Source of the DNA: Aphrocallistes beatrix
Lineage: Eukaryota > Porifera > Hexactinellida > Sceptrulophora > Aphrocallistidae
DNA: 64,000 bases
Direction: 5' to 3'
Assembly: GCA_963281255.1 (NCBI GenBank)
Contig: OY725489.1
Coordinates: forward strand, 6,758,523-6,822,522
Position numbers and translations under genes: made by a program. Below, one piece after another: positions 11,961 through 22,159 of this stretch (within the stretch, counting starts at the first letter, position 1; every line of letters starts with the position of its first letter). A model generated the notes under the pieces. The model ran no database searches. It was not told where the DNA came from and worked only from the letters and a program-made list of their open reading frames with translations.

Positions 11961-12197
11961 CCTGCTGAACAAGAATATCACATTAAAAGTTAATACGATG
12001 TCATCTGAAAAAGTTAGGAGAGGGGGGAAAATCGTCCTATAGCATTCGGACAGCAGGGCCTTTGATAAAATTTCGGGACCTATAGCGGTACAAATTAATA
12101 GTTTTTTTTGTATGGAATATATTCAACATATATTTCAACAACTTTCTAGGGGTGAAAGAATAAGATTTCGAGAAAAAAATAAATTCGGATCACCCTA

Positions 12198-12840
12198 GTA
12201 TGTAATATATTCTTGACTCTAAAATAGTACAACGACATCGCATAATACCTCATTCAACACGATTAGATTACACCAATTACAATTACGATATTACTGAATC
12301 AATTGATTACTAAGAGAGTAATTACAACTCATTGCATTCGTTGTGAGAACATTTCAACTACTTATATACTTTGAACTTTAATTTAGTTCGAACTCGCATT
12401 AAGATTTTCTCATTAGTTCCGAATGGTTGTGGACTTTTAGAAATCTATTTCAAGCCTGATTGAAATTACGTCAAATCGAAATTCTTTTGAGAAGAGGTAT
12501 CTTTTGAAACATGATTACAAACTCTATTCAAAATCTATTTTCAGCCTTGATTGAAATTCAAAGGGAATTCTATTAAAACTGAAATTATTTTTGAAACTGT
12601 GATTAAAACCCGTGCACGTCCAGGAATGTTGAAGTGAAAGTGAAAGTTAATAGAAAGTAAACTGAAAATGAAATTGAATGCTGGGTCATTTATATTTATA
12701 CCTTTGACCTCATGTATTTCCCGGGTTAATTAGATACATACTATATAATATAACTTCTAAGTTGAATATAGTTATTTAATATATCCTATTGAATCATGAA
12801 CGTCCAGGTAGGTAAGTCATAATCTACCAACTGTATGGGA
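12198..12840. other. AT-rich spacer without recognisable features
   Basis: No conserved motif or repeat was recognised. Loosely repeated words (ATTGAAATTAC, GAAATTCTTTTGA, AAAGTGAAAGTTAATAGAAAG) give it a low-complexity character. Confidence 0.4.
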
Positions 12841-13076
12841 CGAATGTATACTAATGTGTACTCTTACATGCATATACACCACGAGACGAATGTGCACTCT
12901 CTTACGTGCAGATATGCCACGAGACGAATGTGCGCTTTCTAACACCCAGTTATGCCAGGAGATGAATATGCGTCTCTTACGTGCAGATTTGCCACGAGAC
13001 GAATGTGCGCCCTCTTATGTCAGATATCCCTCGAGACGAATGTACGCGCTCTTATGTGCAGATACGCCACGAGACC
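12841..13076 (+). repeat. Minisatellite, ~38-bp unit, about six copies
   Basis: Units begin CGAATGTGCRCTCT and end GCAGATATGCCACGAGA, with 36-39 bp per unit and moderate divergence. A 75-codon frame across the array (repeating MPRDEC-like words) is a by-product of the repeat length. Confidence 0.85.
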
Positions 13077-13204
13077 ATTAAATAATGTTATAAGTCTCTT
13101 ATGCACATATGGTTAATTTGTATATTTAAATGGCGAAATGTTAAAATAAAACAAGTAAATAAATTCAAATTATTTCAGAATCAGCACAATTCATTTCTTT
13201 TTAA

Positions 13205-13290
13205 ATCAAAGGTATAAATGTTGGTCGACAGACCGATAATGCTGCTCCAGGAAGTGACTCGAAGGAACATGAGAAGTGAATATCGGAATA
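13205..13290 (-). repeat. End fragment of repeat family J
   Basis: It carries GTTGGTCGACAGACCGATA and GCTCCAGGAAGTGACTCG, the reverse complement of the right end of the family J copies at 27390-27505 and 39910-40020. It abuts the Helitron Rep pseudogene. Confidence 0.65.
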
Positions 13291-14145
13291 CATCGGCAAA
13301 TACTCAAAGTATTTTAGTTAGCCAAAGACCATCCTGTAAGGGTGGTATCCCTCTGTCTACGAATAACCTCCTGCAAGTCAGAATCTCCGGTAAATACGAC
13401 AGACTAGTGATGCTCCAAATGGAGAGTAAACCTCATGACATGTAGTAGCTCAAGATAATTTACTATCTCGTCGACATCCATGGCTGCTTGGTTAGTGCTA
13501 CTTCCAGCACTATCATCAATGCAAAATTTCGACAATAGCTCTATCATGGCCCTTATACACACAATTGTAGAGGTATTTAATGGCACTAATTGTAGCATAA
13601 ATTTCTATATTTATATGAGCATTGTATTTCAAAAGTAAATAAGGGTTGCATAGAACAACTTACCTATTGTCCTGCTGAATCCCATTACAATAACTGTACG
13701 GCCGTTATTTTGACGTTTGTACATTGGATAGCTGTCATTACCAGTTGTGCTAAACTGAGAAAATACTTTGGGGTATTTCTTACTGCTAATTCCATCGCGC
13801 ATACAGGCAACATGTTTCCTTACTACGCCGCATGGGCATTGGATCATGCTGTACTTTACAATCTGATAAAGTCTAGGGTTTGGATCCTTGTCTGGAATTT
13901 TGGCTCAGATTATCTTATCATATATTGTAGTATCGAAAGGTTTACCCTGATCAGATAGGGTGAGATAGGATGAGGATATGTGCATGAGGGCGAACGCGCT
14001 TTTGAAACTCAATGGTGTATACATGCGCGAGTGGTCTTCCTAGAACATGCTTAACGCAGATGTCATTAAGCAGTTCACGCAATTTCATTCTAAATACTCA
14101 TAGTTAAATCTGGACGGTCAGTCGCTTTCTGATTCAATAAAAGAG
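13265..14145 (-). pseudogene. Helitron RepHel fragment with HUH nuclease motif
   Basis: Read on the minus strand: ATDRPDLTMSI (about 14124), MKLRELLNDIC, LGRPLAHVYTIEFQKRVRP, then HAHILIL, the HUH metal-binding motif of the rolling-circle nuclease (His codons near 13986 and 13980). AKIPDKDPNPRLY and MIQCPCGVVRKHVACM follow, then CSKKYPK-like SKKYPKVFSQ, YPMYKRQNNGR, NPYLLLKYNAHINIEIYA, AIKYLYNCVYKGHDRA, VVFTGDSDL and TTLTGWSLAN. The order matches Helitron Rep proteins. The tyrosine block usually reads KYLYKYVYKG; here one Tyr is Cys. Several stops and frameshifts are present, and the helicase half is missing. An autonomous Helitron thus once inserted here. Confidence 0.88.
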
Positions 14146-14149
14146 CAGA

Positions 14150-14544
14150 AGAAATATCTTCTCAATTCAGCTTACATATAAATGTAATAAAAAAATTTTT
14201 TATTACATTTTTCATTAAATCAGGTTACTGTATTTCTGTACGATAGACATACTGTCCTGATAGAGCTCGAACATCTGCCGAGGACTGCTAGTGAAGGAAG
14301 AAGGTAGTATGATCCTCTTTCCATATGCAATAGGATTGACGTCACCTGGAGATACTGCATCAGCCAGAACTTTGTATAGACCCACTCTGATCTTTTCTTA
14401 GTTTAACTTTATGTAGTTCAACCTTTTATTGTTTCCTTTTGTTTCCATTATTTACATAAAGTAAACAAATTGCAAAAATAGCTTGAGGACCTCTTTCCAT
14501 TGTTTGACAAGCAAGTGTACAACAATGGAAACAATGGGAAGTTA
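14150..14544. other. Unassigned stretch
   Basis: No ORF, repeat match or RNA gene was recognised. The right part (from about 14400) has mirror-like words (ACAATGGAAACAATGGG) leading into the tandem repeat. Confidence 0.35.
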
Positions 14545-14770
14545 CTTGTTCTGTAATGAGAGTTAGGACGTAGTTCAGTTGTCACTTGCTTTGTTATAAG
14601 GTGGTAAATTGTAATTCAGTAGTTACTTGCTCTGTTATGAGGGACAGTGTGTAGTTCATTTGTCACTTGCTTTGTTATGAAGTGGTGGGGTGTACGTAGT
14701 TCAGTCGTCACTTGTTCTGTTATGAGGGACAGTGTATAATTCAGTTATCACTTGCTCTGTAATGAGAAGA
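14545..14770 (+). repeat. Tandem repeat, ~55-65-bp unit, four to five copies
   Basis: The core GTCACTTGCTTTGTTATRAG or GTTACTTGCTCTGTTATGAG recurs, each followed by a diverged spacer containing AGTTCAGT. Unit length varies between copies. Confidence 0.75.
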
Positions 14771-14824
14771 GGAATTTGTTTTGGAAAAAAAACTGGTTCT
14801 AAGCAGCCATTAACCTAGGAAGAA

Positions 14825-15430
14825 ATGAAGAGAGATAAGTTTATTAGTTAATTCTAATGATGAAGTTGGCAAAAGCACCCACATTCGAGGAGCTGAGAAG
14901 TACATCTGTCGGTTTGATGAAATTTTCGAGCTGGATACGAAGGGTGGGGAGTTTCTAGGAAGAGTGAGAGAGAGAGAGAGAGCGCGATTAGTAGTTGCCA
15001 AGGAAGATGTTTACGAGGCCCTCTTAAAAGCTTTTGATCTGTCAAGATCATGCGTTTATCTTGGATTTTCCAATCTGGCACTTTTTTGGAGGTGATAAAA
15101 GTTACATGGCACCCAAACAGTGGTTTATCTTGCAATTCCAGGGGTGATGGCAACCCGACGCCAAAATCGAATCACACTGCAAGCACCTTGGCTCCTCGGA
15201 CGATACCAGGCTGGCACCTATAAGTGCCTACCGAGCACCTAGATAAAACCCTGGTCAAGATCTGTCATGCAGGGAGGTGTAGAATATCGGCCTATTTGGA
15301 GAAGCATAAACTGCAGATTACTCGTTCGATCTTGGAATTATTTTTACGACTCTGCAAGAAGAAGTGGAAGGTGATTACGAAAAAGGCCTCGGAAATCCAC
15401 AGATCAAGGAAGCATTGAGCGAGCTTATTA
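14825..15430 (+). pseudogene. Retroelement integrase-like remnant
   Basis: One frame stays open for about 80 codons with SLLVNSNDEVGKSTHIRGAE, KYICRFDEIFEL and RLVVAKEDVYEALLKAF. The sequence shares its start with the minus-strand fragment at 17917-18108. Near 15395-15415 another frame reads DQGSIERA, close to the SQGSxERxN motif carrying the catalytic Glu of gypsy-type (KRBA2-like) integrases. Between them the frame is broken by many stops. It also holds a short (GA)n run at about 14962-14984. The integrase reading is plausible but rests on short motifs; another retroelement domain is possible. Confidence 0.4.
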
Positions 15431-15470
15431 ATTTCAATTTTATCAAAAATCTGTTGAAAATAATCAATAT

Positions 15471-16579
15471 CATAGTCTACTGTATATAAGGCCTCACAGT
15501 AACTTGCGGATTTTGGACTAGGGATGCGGTGGAAGACCGTTGAACACTAATACATGAGCTGCCTTAAATCATTAACAAAGCACAATAGAGATTAGGAATG
15601 TATTACCAGCATATACAAATATGGTGTCAAAATACCCATCTCCGTTGTTAAAATTTTGATTCGTCACCATATGGTTTGCGCAATAGGATATATTTGTGAT
15701 AAATTTGGTGATTTTGAGAGGCTGTTTAGGGGCACTTCTAAGTGTTTTTATTATAATTTTTTCGCATAGAACTGAGAGATGAATGAGTTAATGCGAAAAA
15801 TTTGGAATTTTTCATGGAATGTTGGTACATTCTAGTGTTGCTATGGAAACTTGTTTTGGTCAGTTGGGGTTGTTCATCAGAAAACTGCAATAGCTACACA
15901 TTTCAGAAAACTGCAATAGCTACACATTCAAATGTAATTCCATTTGATAGCGAATATACTACTTCCTATTAAGCGATATTATAATTTCGGCCTCTAAATT
16001 CAATGGTTTACGAGATATTTGACAATGTATCATACGGGTCACATTTGATAATTTGTCGAATATCTCGTAAACCAATGAATTTAGAGTTCGAAATTATATT
16101 ATCGCTTAATAGGAAGTAGTATATTCGCTATCAAATGGAATTACATTTGAAAGTGTAGCTATTGCAGTTTTCATGATACAACTCCAACTGAACAAAACAC
16201 GTTTCCATAGCAACACTGGAATGCACCAACATTCCATGAAAAAATTCCAAATTTTTCGTATTAACTCATTCATATCTCAGTTCTATGCGAAAAAAATTAT
16301 AATAAAAACACTTAGAAGTGCTTCTAAACGGCCTCTCAAAATCACCAAATTTGTCACAAATATAACCTATTGCGCAACCATAAGGTGACGAATCAAAATT
16401 TTAACAACGGATATGGGTACTTTGACAGCATATTTATATATGCAGGTAATACATTCCTAAGCTCTATTGTGCTTTGTAAATGATGTAAGGCAGCTCATGT
16501 ATTAGTTCAACTGTCTTCCACCGCATCCCTAGTCCAAAATCCACAAGTTACTGTGAGGCCTTATATACAGCAGGCTATG
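15471..16579. mobile_element. Complete foldback element D (1109 bp)
   Basis: Two arms of about 540 bp are inverted around a spacer near 16020-16060 (GATATTTGACAATG...TTTGTCGAATATCTCG). The outer ends read CATAGTCTACTGTATATAAG and CTTATATACAGCAGGCTATG. The flanks TCAATAT and TCAATAC agree at six of seven bases and may be a target duplication. No coding; the 71-codon ORF in the right arm is not preserved in the other copies. Four further partial copies are in the window. Confidence 0.85.
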
Positions 16580-17810
16580 TCAATACTTAATTTTTCTACC
16601 TTTATTTTTCAGACAGAGGTCAATTCTCTTGTCCATTGAGAGGCAAAAAGTTTGGATGAATTCGGGTTCGAACGATTGCCAAATCTCTAAAATCCCACTC
16701 CTTAACTGCTCAAATGTTTTACTAAGTAGGCGCACGTATCATCAGTCTACTCTTCAGGACTGCCCAGAGATTCTCAATTGGAGCAAGATCAGGGCTGTTA
16801 GGGTCCAATCGATCCTGAGGGGGATAAATTCAGTCCTCCATGCCTTTGCAGCCTTTGCTGTGTGGATAGGGCTATTATCCTCTTGCAGGGTCCATTCACT
16901 ACCATAGAGCGCCTTAGCCTGTTCTATTTGGTTGCCGTTGAGAGTAGAAATATACCGTTGTTGATTAAAGTTCTCGGTAAAAATGCACGTAGGGGTTGTC
17001 CTCATTATAGAAATCCCACCCCAAACATGAACTTTGGATGGGTGTCGTTAGGAAGATAATTTACCAGCTGACCCTTCTTTGTCCACACTTTAACCTTTCC
17101 AGAGTCAAGCCAAATTGAACATTCGTCCGTAAAGAATGTTTTTGACCAGTCAAATCCTTTCATTTCTCTACACCATTTGATACGCTTTGGATCTGGAGAT
17201 CGGTTAGGGCTGGAACTCGGATCACTATTAATTTGACGAAATTTTCCTTCATTAGGTATCGATGTACCATACTTTTCCCGACATTTGACTTCAATCGTGT
17301 TAACTGTCGCACAGATATCCTAGGAATGGACTTCAGGATATTTGATATCCTTCTCTTGTCGTTTGGTGGAATTTTCCTCGGGGCACCAGACCCTGTCTGT
17401 GATCGAGGCCTTTATTCTTTTTTATTAGAGAAAGAACCCGAAAAACCGTCCTCTCTGGGACATGAATCCTGGAGGAAATCTCCTTGGCATTGGTAATTCC
17501 AGCATTGTAGAGAGTCTGAACTTCTAATCGGCGTTTTTGTCGTGTTTGTAAACAAGCCATAGATCAAATAACAATGGGTTGATTGGAAAATAAAGGTGTA
17601 AATATGTATCTCAAAATAGGAAAATAATAAAAGTTATGCAGCGCTGATACCGAATAATTCTAATCACAATAGTTAAAGGGCGTATAAAATATGTTTCTTT
17701 TCCATACTCAGGTAAGAATACGAATTAAACATTTGGTGTGTCAAAAAGTGGTTAAGTAACGATTAAAATTTAAAAATTCGATGTACTGCCAATAATTATG
17801 GGACATACTG
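16580..17810 (-). mobile_element. Tc1/mariner element remnant
   Basis: The upstream terminal repeat, read on the minus strand, is CAGTATGTCCCATAATTATT preceded by TA (17811-17812). The other terminal repeat is missing where foldback element D abuts. It contains the transposase pseudogene at 16600-17560. The same terminal type (CAGTGCGTTCGGAAATTATT) occurs at 21065. Confidence 0.75.
16600..17560 (-). pseudogene. Tc1/mariner transposase, frameshifted
   Basis: The start MACLQTRQKRRLEVQTLYNA opens a helix-turn-helix region (AKEISSRIHVPERTVFRVL). The catalytic blocks follow: DWSKTFFTDECSIW (first Asp), TLQEDNSPIHTAKAAK (second Asp) and, after a frameshift, NSPDLAPIENLW (Glu). The spacing from the second Asp to the Glu fits DD34E after allowing the indel. 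The C terminus ends near LSMDKRIDLC. At least two frameshifts inactivate it. Tc1-type transposases act in the nucleus, binding the ends and inserting at TA. Confidence 0.85.
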
Positions 17811-17916
17811 TACTAAGAATACTGTTAAACATTCTGCTCTGGGCTGTAGTTCCTTTGAGGTACACTTTGAGAGGATAAATGCTCTTCGAAATGTCATAAT
17901 ACTAGTCTAATTACGT

Positions 17917-18108
17917 GTGATAACAAGAATTTATGAATTTCTCAGTCAAAATATCACCAAACCGACAGATGCTGTACTTCTCAGCTGCTCGAAGGTGGGT
18001 GCTTTTCCCAAATGCTCAGGAGAATTAACTAACAAACTTATCATCTCTTCAATATCCCTCCGGGTTAAAGGCTGCTTTGATTTGGGAAGTGGTTCTAACT
18101 CCCCATAA
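17917..18108 (-). pseudogene. Fragment related to the 14.8-kb retroelement remnant
   Basis: The minus strand reads KQPLTRRDIEEMISLLVNS then GKAPTFEQLRSTASVG (or GKSTHLRAAEKYSICRF in the next frame). Nucleotide and protein similarity to 14825-14930 is clear (ISLLVNS, LRST, SVGL). It is too short to assign function; perhaps it is the N-terminal side of a gypsy-type integrase polyprotein. No terminal repeats are seen. Confidence 0.4.
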
Positions 18109-18795
18109 AATGCTCCTGGTGGTGGAAGTTCGATGGGGATGGCAAGTACAGTCGGGAAGCTTCAGCATTATGTAGTGCAAAAATACTTCATACAATAGGC
18201 ATAGTTAAATGAAACTAAAATAAATTTCAACAATTATTTGATCCATTGCCAAGTGCTTACAGTTCTCAATATTTAGAATGTGGTTATTGACATTCCAAAC
18301 TCACTTTACTGGTAGTCCTTGTTTAATTCTCAATTCCACAATAACTTAACTGTAGTTACGGACATTGCAAACTCGACAAATTAATTGGCTGATTACTTCA
18401 TTCAGAATGATTGTAGCCTTCTGTGAATGTGAAACTACCATTTCTATCTAATAATAGATTTAAAGAGCTTATATGAGTTATTCACAGCCTACGTAACTAT
18501 AGCCTTTTCACGGTATTTAACCAATGATTACTTCAAGTCTTATGTACAAAATACAAACTGTATAGCTTATCTATATTTTGCTGAAATATAATGGAGCATA
18601 TGAATATTAATACAAAAGAGGTGGGAAATTGTTATAGTTCTCTCTCTTACTACAAACTAACATGTATACGAATAATCTTCATATTAATCATGACCCAATC
18701 TCCCGTGGTTATGTTGGTTGTTTTCTTGCCTTTATCATATTTATTCTAGCTTCATAGCCCCCGATTGAGTGCACACCTGGTTTTCTAGAACAATT
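18109..18795. other. Unassigned AT-rich stretch
   Basis: No ORF above chance, no repeat shared with other parts of the window, and no RNA gene recognised. Confidence 0.35.
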
Positions 18796-19400
18796 TCACT
18801 CAATTTTTGCATCTTCTTTACCGCTAAATCGATTGGTGATCTCGGCTGACGGGCCAAACGCCAACATGTGTGAAGATATTTTACTCGACGCGTTATCCAA
18901 ATTATTACGGTAGAATGTAATCTCTTGCAACAACGACGGCCAGGAACCCTTTCCGAGGCGGCGTTCGAGCATCAAGCAACGTATCACTTGTTTGACGAAG
19001 CTGATATATCTTTCTTTCATCCCACCGGACTCCGGGTGTCACGATGTGGCGTGACGTTTAGTGATCCAAAAGTCGTTGCACAGTTCGTGCATCAACCCAT
19101 CCACATATTCCCCTGAGCTGTGAGCATAATATTTGGTACGCCATATCCACGATAGACCCATCTTTACATGAATGCGTTAACGATGGACGTGGCGGTCTGA
19201 GCTTTCAACAGGATTGCTTCGACGTAATGTGAAAAGAGATTAACTATGAGTAAGAAGTACCTGTAGCAGCCATTGAGTAGTATATCCGCGTCACAGCAAT
19301 GTCTCACACAGATGAAGACTCTCGTCAATTTCCATGCATCATCTCTATGGAGAAACCGTCGCCATTCATCTTGTATTTCCTTGGATCCATGATTCAACAT
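18796..19400 (-). pseudogene. Ty3/gypsy-type integrase core, degenerate
   Basis: The first piece reads GCYRYFLLIVNLFSHYVEAI followed by KAQTATSIVNAF, the start of an rve integrase core. A second frame gives GYGVPNIMLTAQGNM, then LMHELCNDFWITKRHATS and HPESGGMKERY, and SWPSLLQEITFYRNN with AFGPSAE at the end. Order and spacing match gypsy integrases. The first catalytic Asp (VDxFS) is Asn, and the second (SDQG) is Ala, so the enzyme was dead beyond its frameshifts. The Glu of GxxER remains. No LTRs, gag or reverse transcriptase were found nearby; it is an orphan fragment. Confidence 0.8.
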
Positions 19401-19735
19401 TTCAAATACTGGAACGTAATAAATACCGTCGTTATTGGAGCAAAAGTAGACTACACTACACCTGTTTGGCTTACTGCTAAGAGAAATGTACGTGTGGATT
19501 AATAAATTTGGAATTACTAGTAGGAAAAAAGGTATGAAATATTATAGATGATACAATATAAATTAACAACGATACTTGCCCAATGTATTATAAACTGCAT
19601 TTTATCGTAGTCAAATTTATTTTAAACAATATGTTTTGTTTACAAAACAGACTTGAAGTAATCCATGGTGAGGTAAAATTTGTACCGTGAATAGGCTATA
19701 GTTACGTAGGTTGTGGTCCATGACATATAAACACG
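19401..19735. other. Unassigned AT-rich spacer
   Basis: No reading frame or repeat was recognised between the integrase remnant and the next Helitron-like copy. Confidence 0.35.
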
Positions 19736-19739
19736 TATA

Positions 19740-20222
19740 TAAATATATCTGTAACGAATTGATTGAAGAAACTACTAAGCATAGAAAGCTGATTTTTGGC
19801 TTGTGAGAGTCTTTTGACTATGGCTCTACTAACTTCAAACCTTAGACGAAAATGTACGCTCATCATGGAATTATGATGTCTTGTCACCTTTTTTATAAAT
19901 CGAAATTCCAGTTTTTCAGCAATAACTCCATTTTGTGTGATAAAAGGCAGAATTATATCTCAAATATGATCCAACTCTCATCAAATAATGATGACTTACA
20001 AACTTGTTATGACGTCATCATTATGCATCAAAAATTGAAAAATTGACTAATTTTGCGATTTTCGAGTGATATAGATTATAACAGTAAGACAGATGTATTT
20101 AGAGATGTTATCTACTACCATATAACTAGTCAATGTGGGCCTAGGCCCCATAAAGGGCGCCTCAGGCGGACGCCCCATGCCTCCGCCCGACGCGAACGCA
20201 AATAAGCCAAGCGCGCTTGTAT
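19740..20222 (+). mobile_element. Helitron-like H1 copy, 5'-truncated
   Basis: It starts at CTGTAACGAATTGATTGAAG and carries TATGACGTCATCATT, GTGATATAGATTATAACAG and the GC-rich end GACGCGAACGCAAATAAGCC then AAGCGCGCTTG. The 5' TCCTTAC end is missing. The GC-rich end is followed by T, as in other copies. Confidence 0.7.
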
Positions 20223-20322
20223 CAAATATATAAGAAACTAATTGATGAATGCGCCAAAAACATCCTACAATTTTCCAATTAATAGTAACGCTAAACTTTA
20301 CGGGGTTAACTCACATACTAGT

Positions 20323-20350
20323 ATGACTAGATGGTAGACCATCTAGTCAT
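20323..20350. repeat. Short near-perfect palindrome
   Basis: ATGACTAGATGGT and ACCATCTAGTCAT are inverted with only two bases between. It probably derives from family B sequence (TAGATGGTAGAC words) folded on itself. No function is evident. Confidence 0.7.
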
Positions 20351-20769
20351 GAGATTTTAACTGCTCTATACTAGTGGATCAGGGATATTGGTAGCGAGAG
20401 ATTTTAGCTCCCTTACATTTATACTTTCGGTGTACTGGGATATTTAGTTGAACTGTTTCAATATATAACTCCATTGGTATTCTATCAGTGACCACACAGG
20501 AAAATATCGATAAAATAATTAACTAATTTTTTTATTTTGCAGATGTTAATTTCTTTCAAAGCATTTTTCAAAAATTGACCTAGATAGTTTGTTTTCTTTA
20601 AGTCTTAGACCATCAAGTATCAATTACGTATGATTTGATTCAATCATTTCTTAATGACAAATACTAGCTATAGACATGATCAATTTAATATTTTACATCA
20701 GACAGCCCAATTCTAACAGGGAGAAACATTAATGATCCTTAAGCCAGTTTGAGAGTTAATGGATATAAT
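20351..20769. other. Unassigned stretch
   Basis: 20270-20310 is a scrap of family B (GTAACGCTAAACTTTACGGG). The rest shows no recognised feature. Confidence 0.35.
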
Positions 20770-20876
20770 TTACCAGTCAATTTGACTATTAAAATGTTCC
20801 TCAGCATGTTGATACATCTTAGTCCTTCGATTTCCGGGTTGAACGGGTGGTTTACGACGCCTATTGTAACTGACAT
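20770..20876 (-). CDS. Candidate terminal coding exon, unknown gene
   Basis: On the minus strand an acceptor-like TTGTATTATTGGTAG precedes ATGTCAGTTAC. One frame then reads VSYNRRRKPPVQPGNRRTKM, continues YQHAEEHFNSQIDW and stops at TAA. The peptide is basic, Pro-rich and unlike the Leu/Ile/Asn-rich translations of the surrounding AT-rich DNA. I recognise no family. An ORF from the ATG itself in another frame (MSVTIGVVNHPFNPE) is an alternative. The gene's other exons are not located. Confidence 0.3.
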
Positions 20877-21064
20877 CTACCAATAATACAAAATACATAC
20901 AGTATTGGTAAACAATCGAGTAAAATGAAGGTGGAGCTGCTCATTTAGGTTCTGAAAAACGTAGCAATCTTCTTGTTTTAAAGTGTATTCTAGGAGAATG
21001 TTGGAGTGAGACTGTTTATCATCGTAGTGACAGGTTCATAGTGTTCGTAGTAATTTGCGATGTA

Positions 21065-21510
21065 CAGTGCGTTCGGAAATTATTGGCAGTGAATTAAATT
21101 GAGTGTAATTCAACATCTATGTTAAGATTGGTCACTTTTTTGAAGACAACTATTAATTCGGGGCTCCCTCTTACAAAATATAATGGAGAAACTAAAGTAT
21201 TGCTAATAATTTATTTTTTGGCCATTTTCTTTGACACATAATCGAATTCTTTTGTCCATGCTTAGATAAAATGGTTGGATCAAATGTGTCCCATACCTCC
21301 AAAATACCTTCCTTCAACTCATTTGTGTTGATGAATCTTTTTTGAGGAGTCTTTTCAACATTACAGCCCAAAGATTCTCAATTGGGTTGAGATCGGGGCT
21401 ATTGGACGGCTAGTCGATCTGGTGGGGGGCAAATTAATGTTTCCAATCCCTTGCCGCCTTTCCAGTGTGGATAGGACTATTATCCTCTTGGGAATCATAT
21501 TTAGAAAAAA
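21065..21510 (-). pseudogene. Tc1/mariner transposase C-terminal fragment with one end
   Basis: At 21065 a terminal repeat CAGTGCGTTCGGAAATTATT follows TA. On the minus strand 21500-21230 reads SQEDNSPIHTGKAARDWKH, then in a shifted frame NSPDLNPIENLWAVM, and near the end LSMDKRIRLCVKENG. These are the second Asp block, the Glu block and the C terminus of a DD34E transposase, of the same family as 16600-17560 (shared LSMDKRI). A Trp codon is TAG and the 5' two-thirds are missing. Confidence 0.8.
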
Positions 21511-21905
21511 GTATTGTGAAGATATTACTCCTATCACCTTGAATTTAGAGAGAAGTACAACCTAACAACCGCTTCTACCAGAAAAGTTGAGAGACGCCTA
21601 TCTAAATAGCTCCGATACGCACCCAAGTGAATCCAACTTTGAAGAGCTTTTAATCTTGATATGCCAAAATGTAGGCGATATCTTAGCAGAATTTGATGCG
21701 GTTTTGGTGTAGATCAATCTGGCATCGTGAGGGCTGCTGCTTGTCGTTGCCAAAATCTCCAATTTCTTTTAACAAACATGAACTTAATACACTTTCTGAA
21801 TTGCATGCAATAAACATAAAAGATCCCGAAATAGTTTTCCGTTCTTTTCTTGCTCGACAAGATGATTTTCAGTTAGAAACTTTGATTGATGTACGGATAT
21901 CATTG
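21511..21905. other. Unassigned stretch with one open frame
   Basis: Plus-strand 21749-21900 reads SFNKHELNTLSELHAINIKD then FLARQDDFQLETLIDV, somewhat protein-like. I recognise no family and no clear splice sites. It ends where a foldback D fragment begins. Confidence 0.3.
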
Positions 21906-21908
21906 ACC

Positions 21909-21978
21909 ATAGCCTACTGTATATAAGGCCTCACAGTAAGGTGCAGATTTGGGACTAGGGATGCGGTAGAAGATGGGG
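21909..21978 (+). repeat. Foldback element D end fragment
   Basis: CATAGCCTACTGTATATAAG followed by GGACTAGGGATGCGGTAGAA matches the left end of D. Confidence 0.75.
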
Positions 21979-22159
21979 CTATCGTTTTTGATATTTTAGC
22001 TATTTGAAGATTATATATTTTATTGAAAATCAATTGCATATCAAGAGATGCAATTGAAATTTTAGAAACGTCTTCAAATTTTCTTTGATACATTTTAATA
22101 TTTTATACTGTCTTATACTCGCTACTTCCAATACACCGTCAGACACATTACATGGTGGC

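Larger units (their letters stand above)
7261..12197 (+). mobile_element. Large DNA transposon C with ~145-bp terminal inverted repeats
   Basis: The ends TAGGGTGATCCGAATTTTT and AAATTCGGATCACCCTA are inverted. The similarity continues for about 145 bp inward (7261-7405 against 12052-12197), reaching AAAGGCCCTG / CAGGGCCTTT. The interior holds a decayed hAT-like transposase gene at 9116-11285. The element was later hit by a pogo-like MITE (11288-11628) and contains rearranged TTAA-family B sequence on its left. TA may be the target duplication, but TA within the repeat itself makes this ambiguous. It is not autonomous now. Confidence 0.75.

Noticed and set aside
12854-13081. 75-codon ORF with repeated PRDEC words
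   Set aside because: It lies wholly in a ~38-bp minisatellite and includes no domain. The frame drifts between units.
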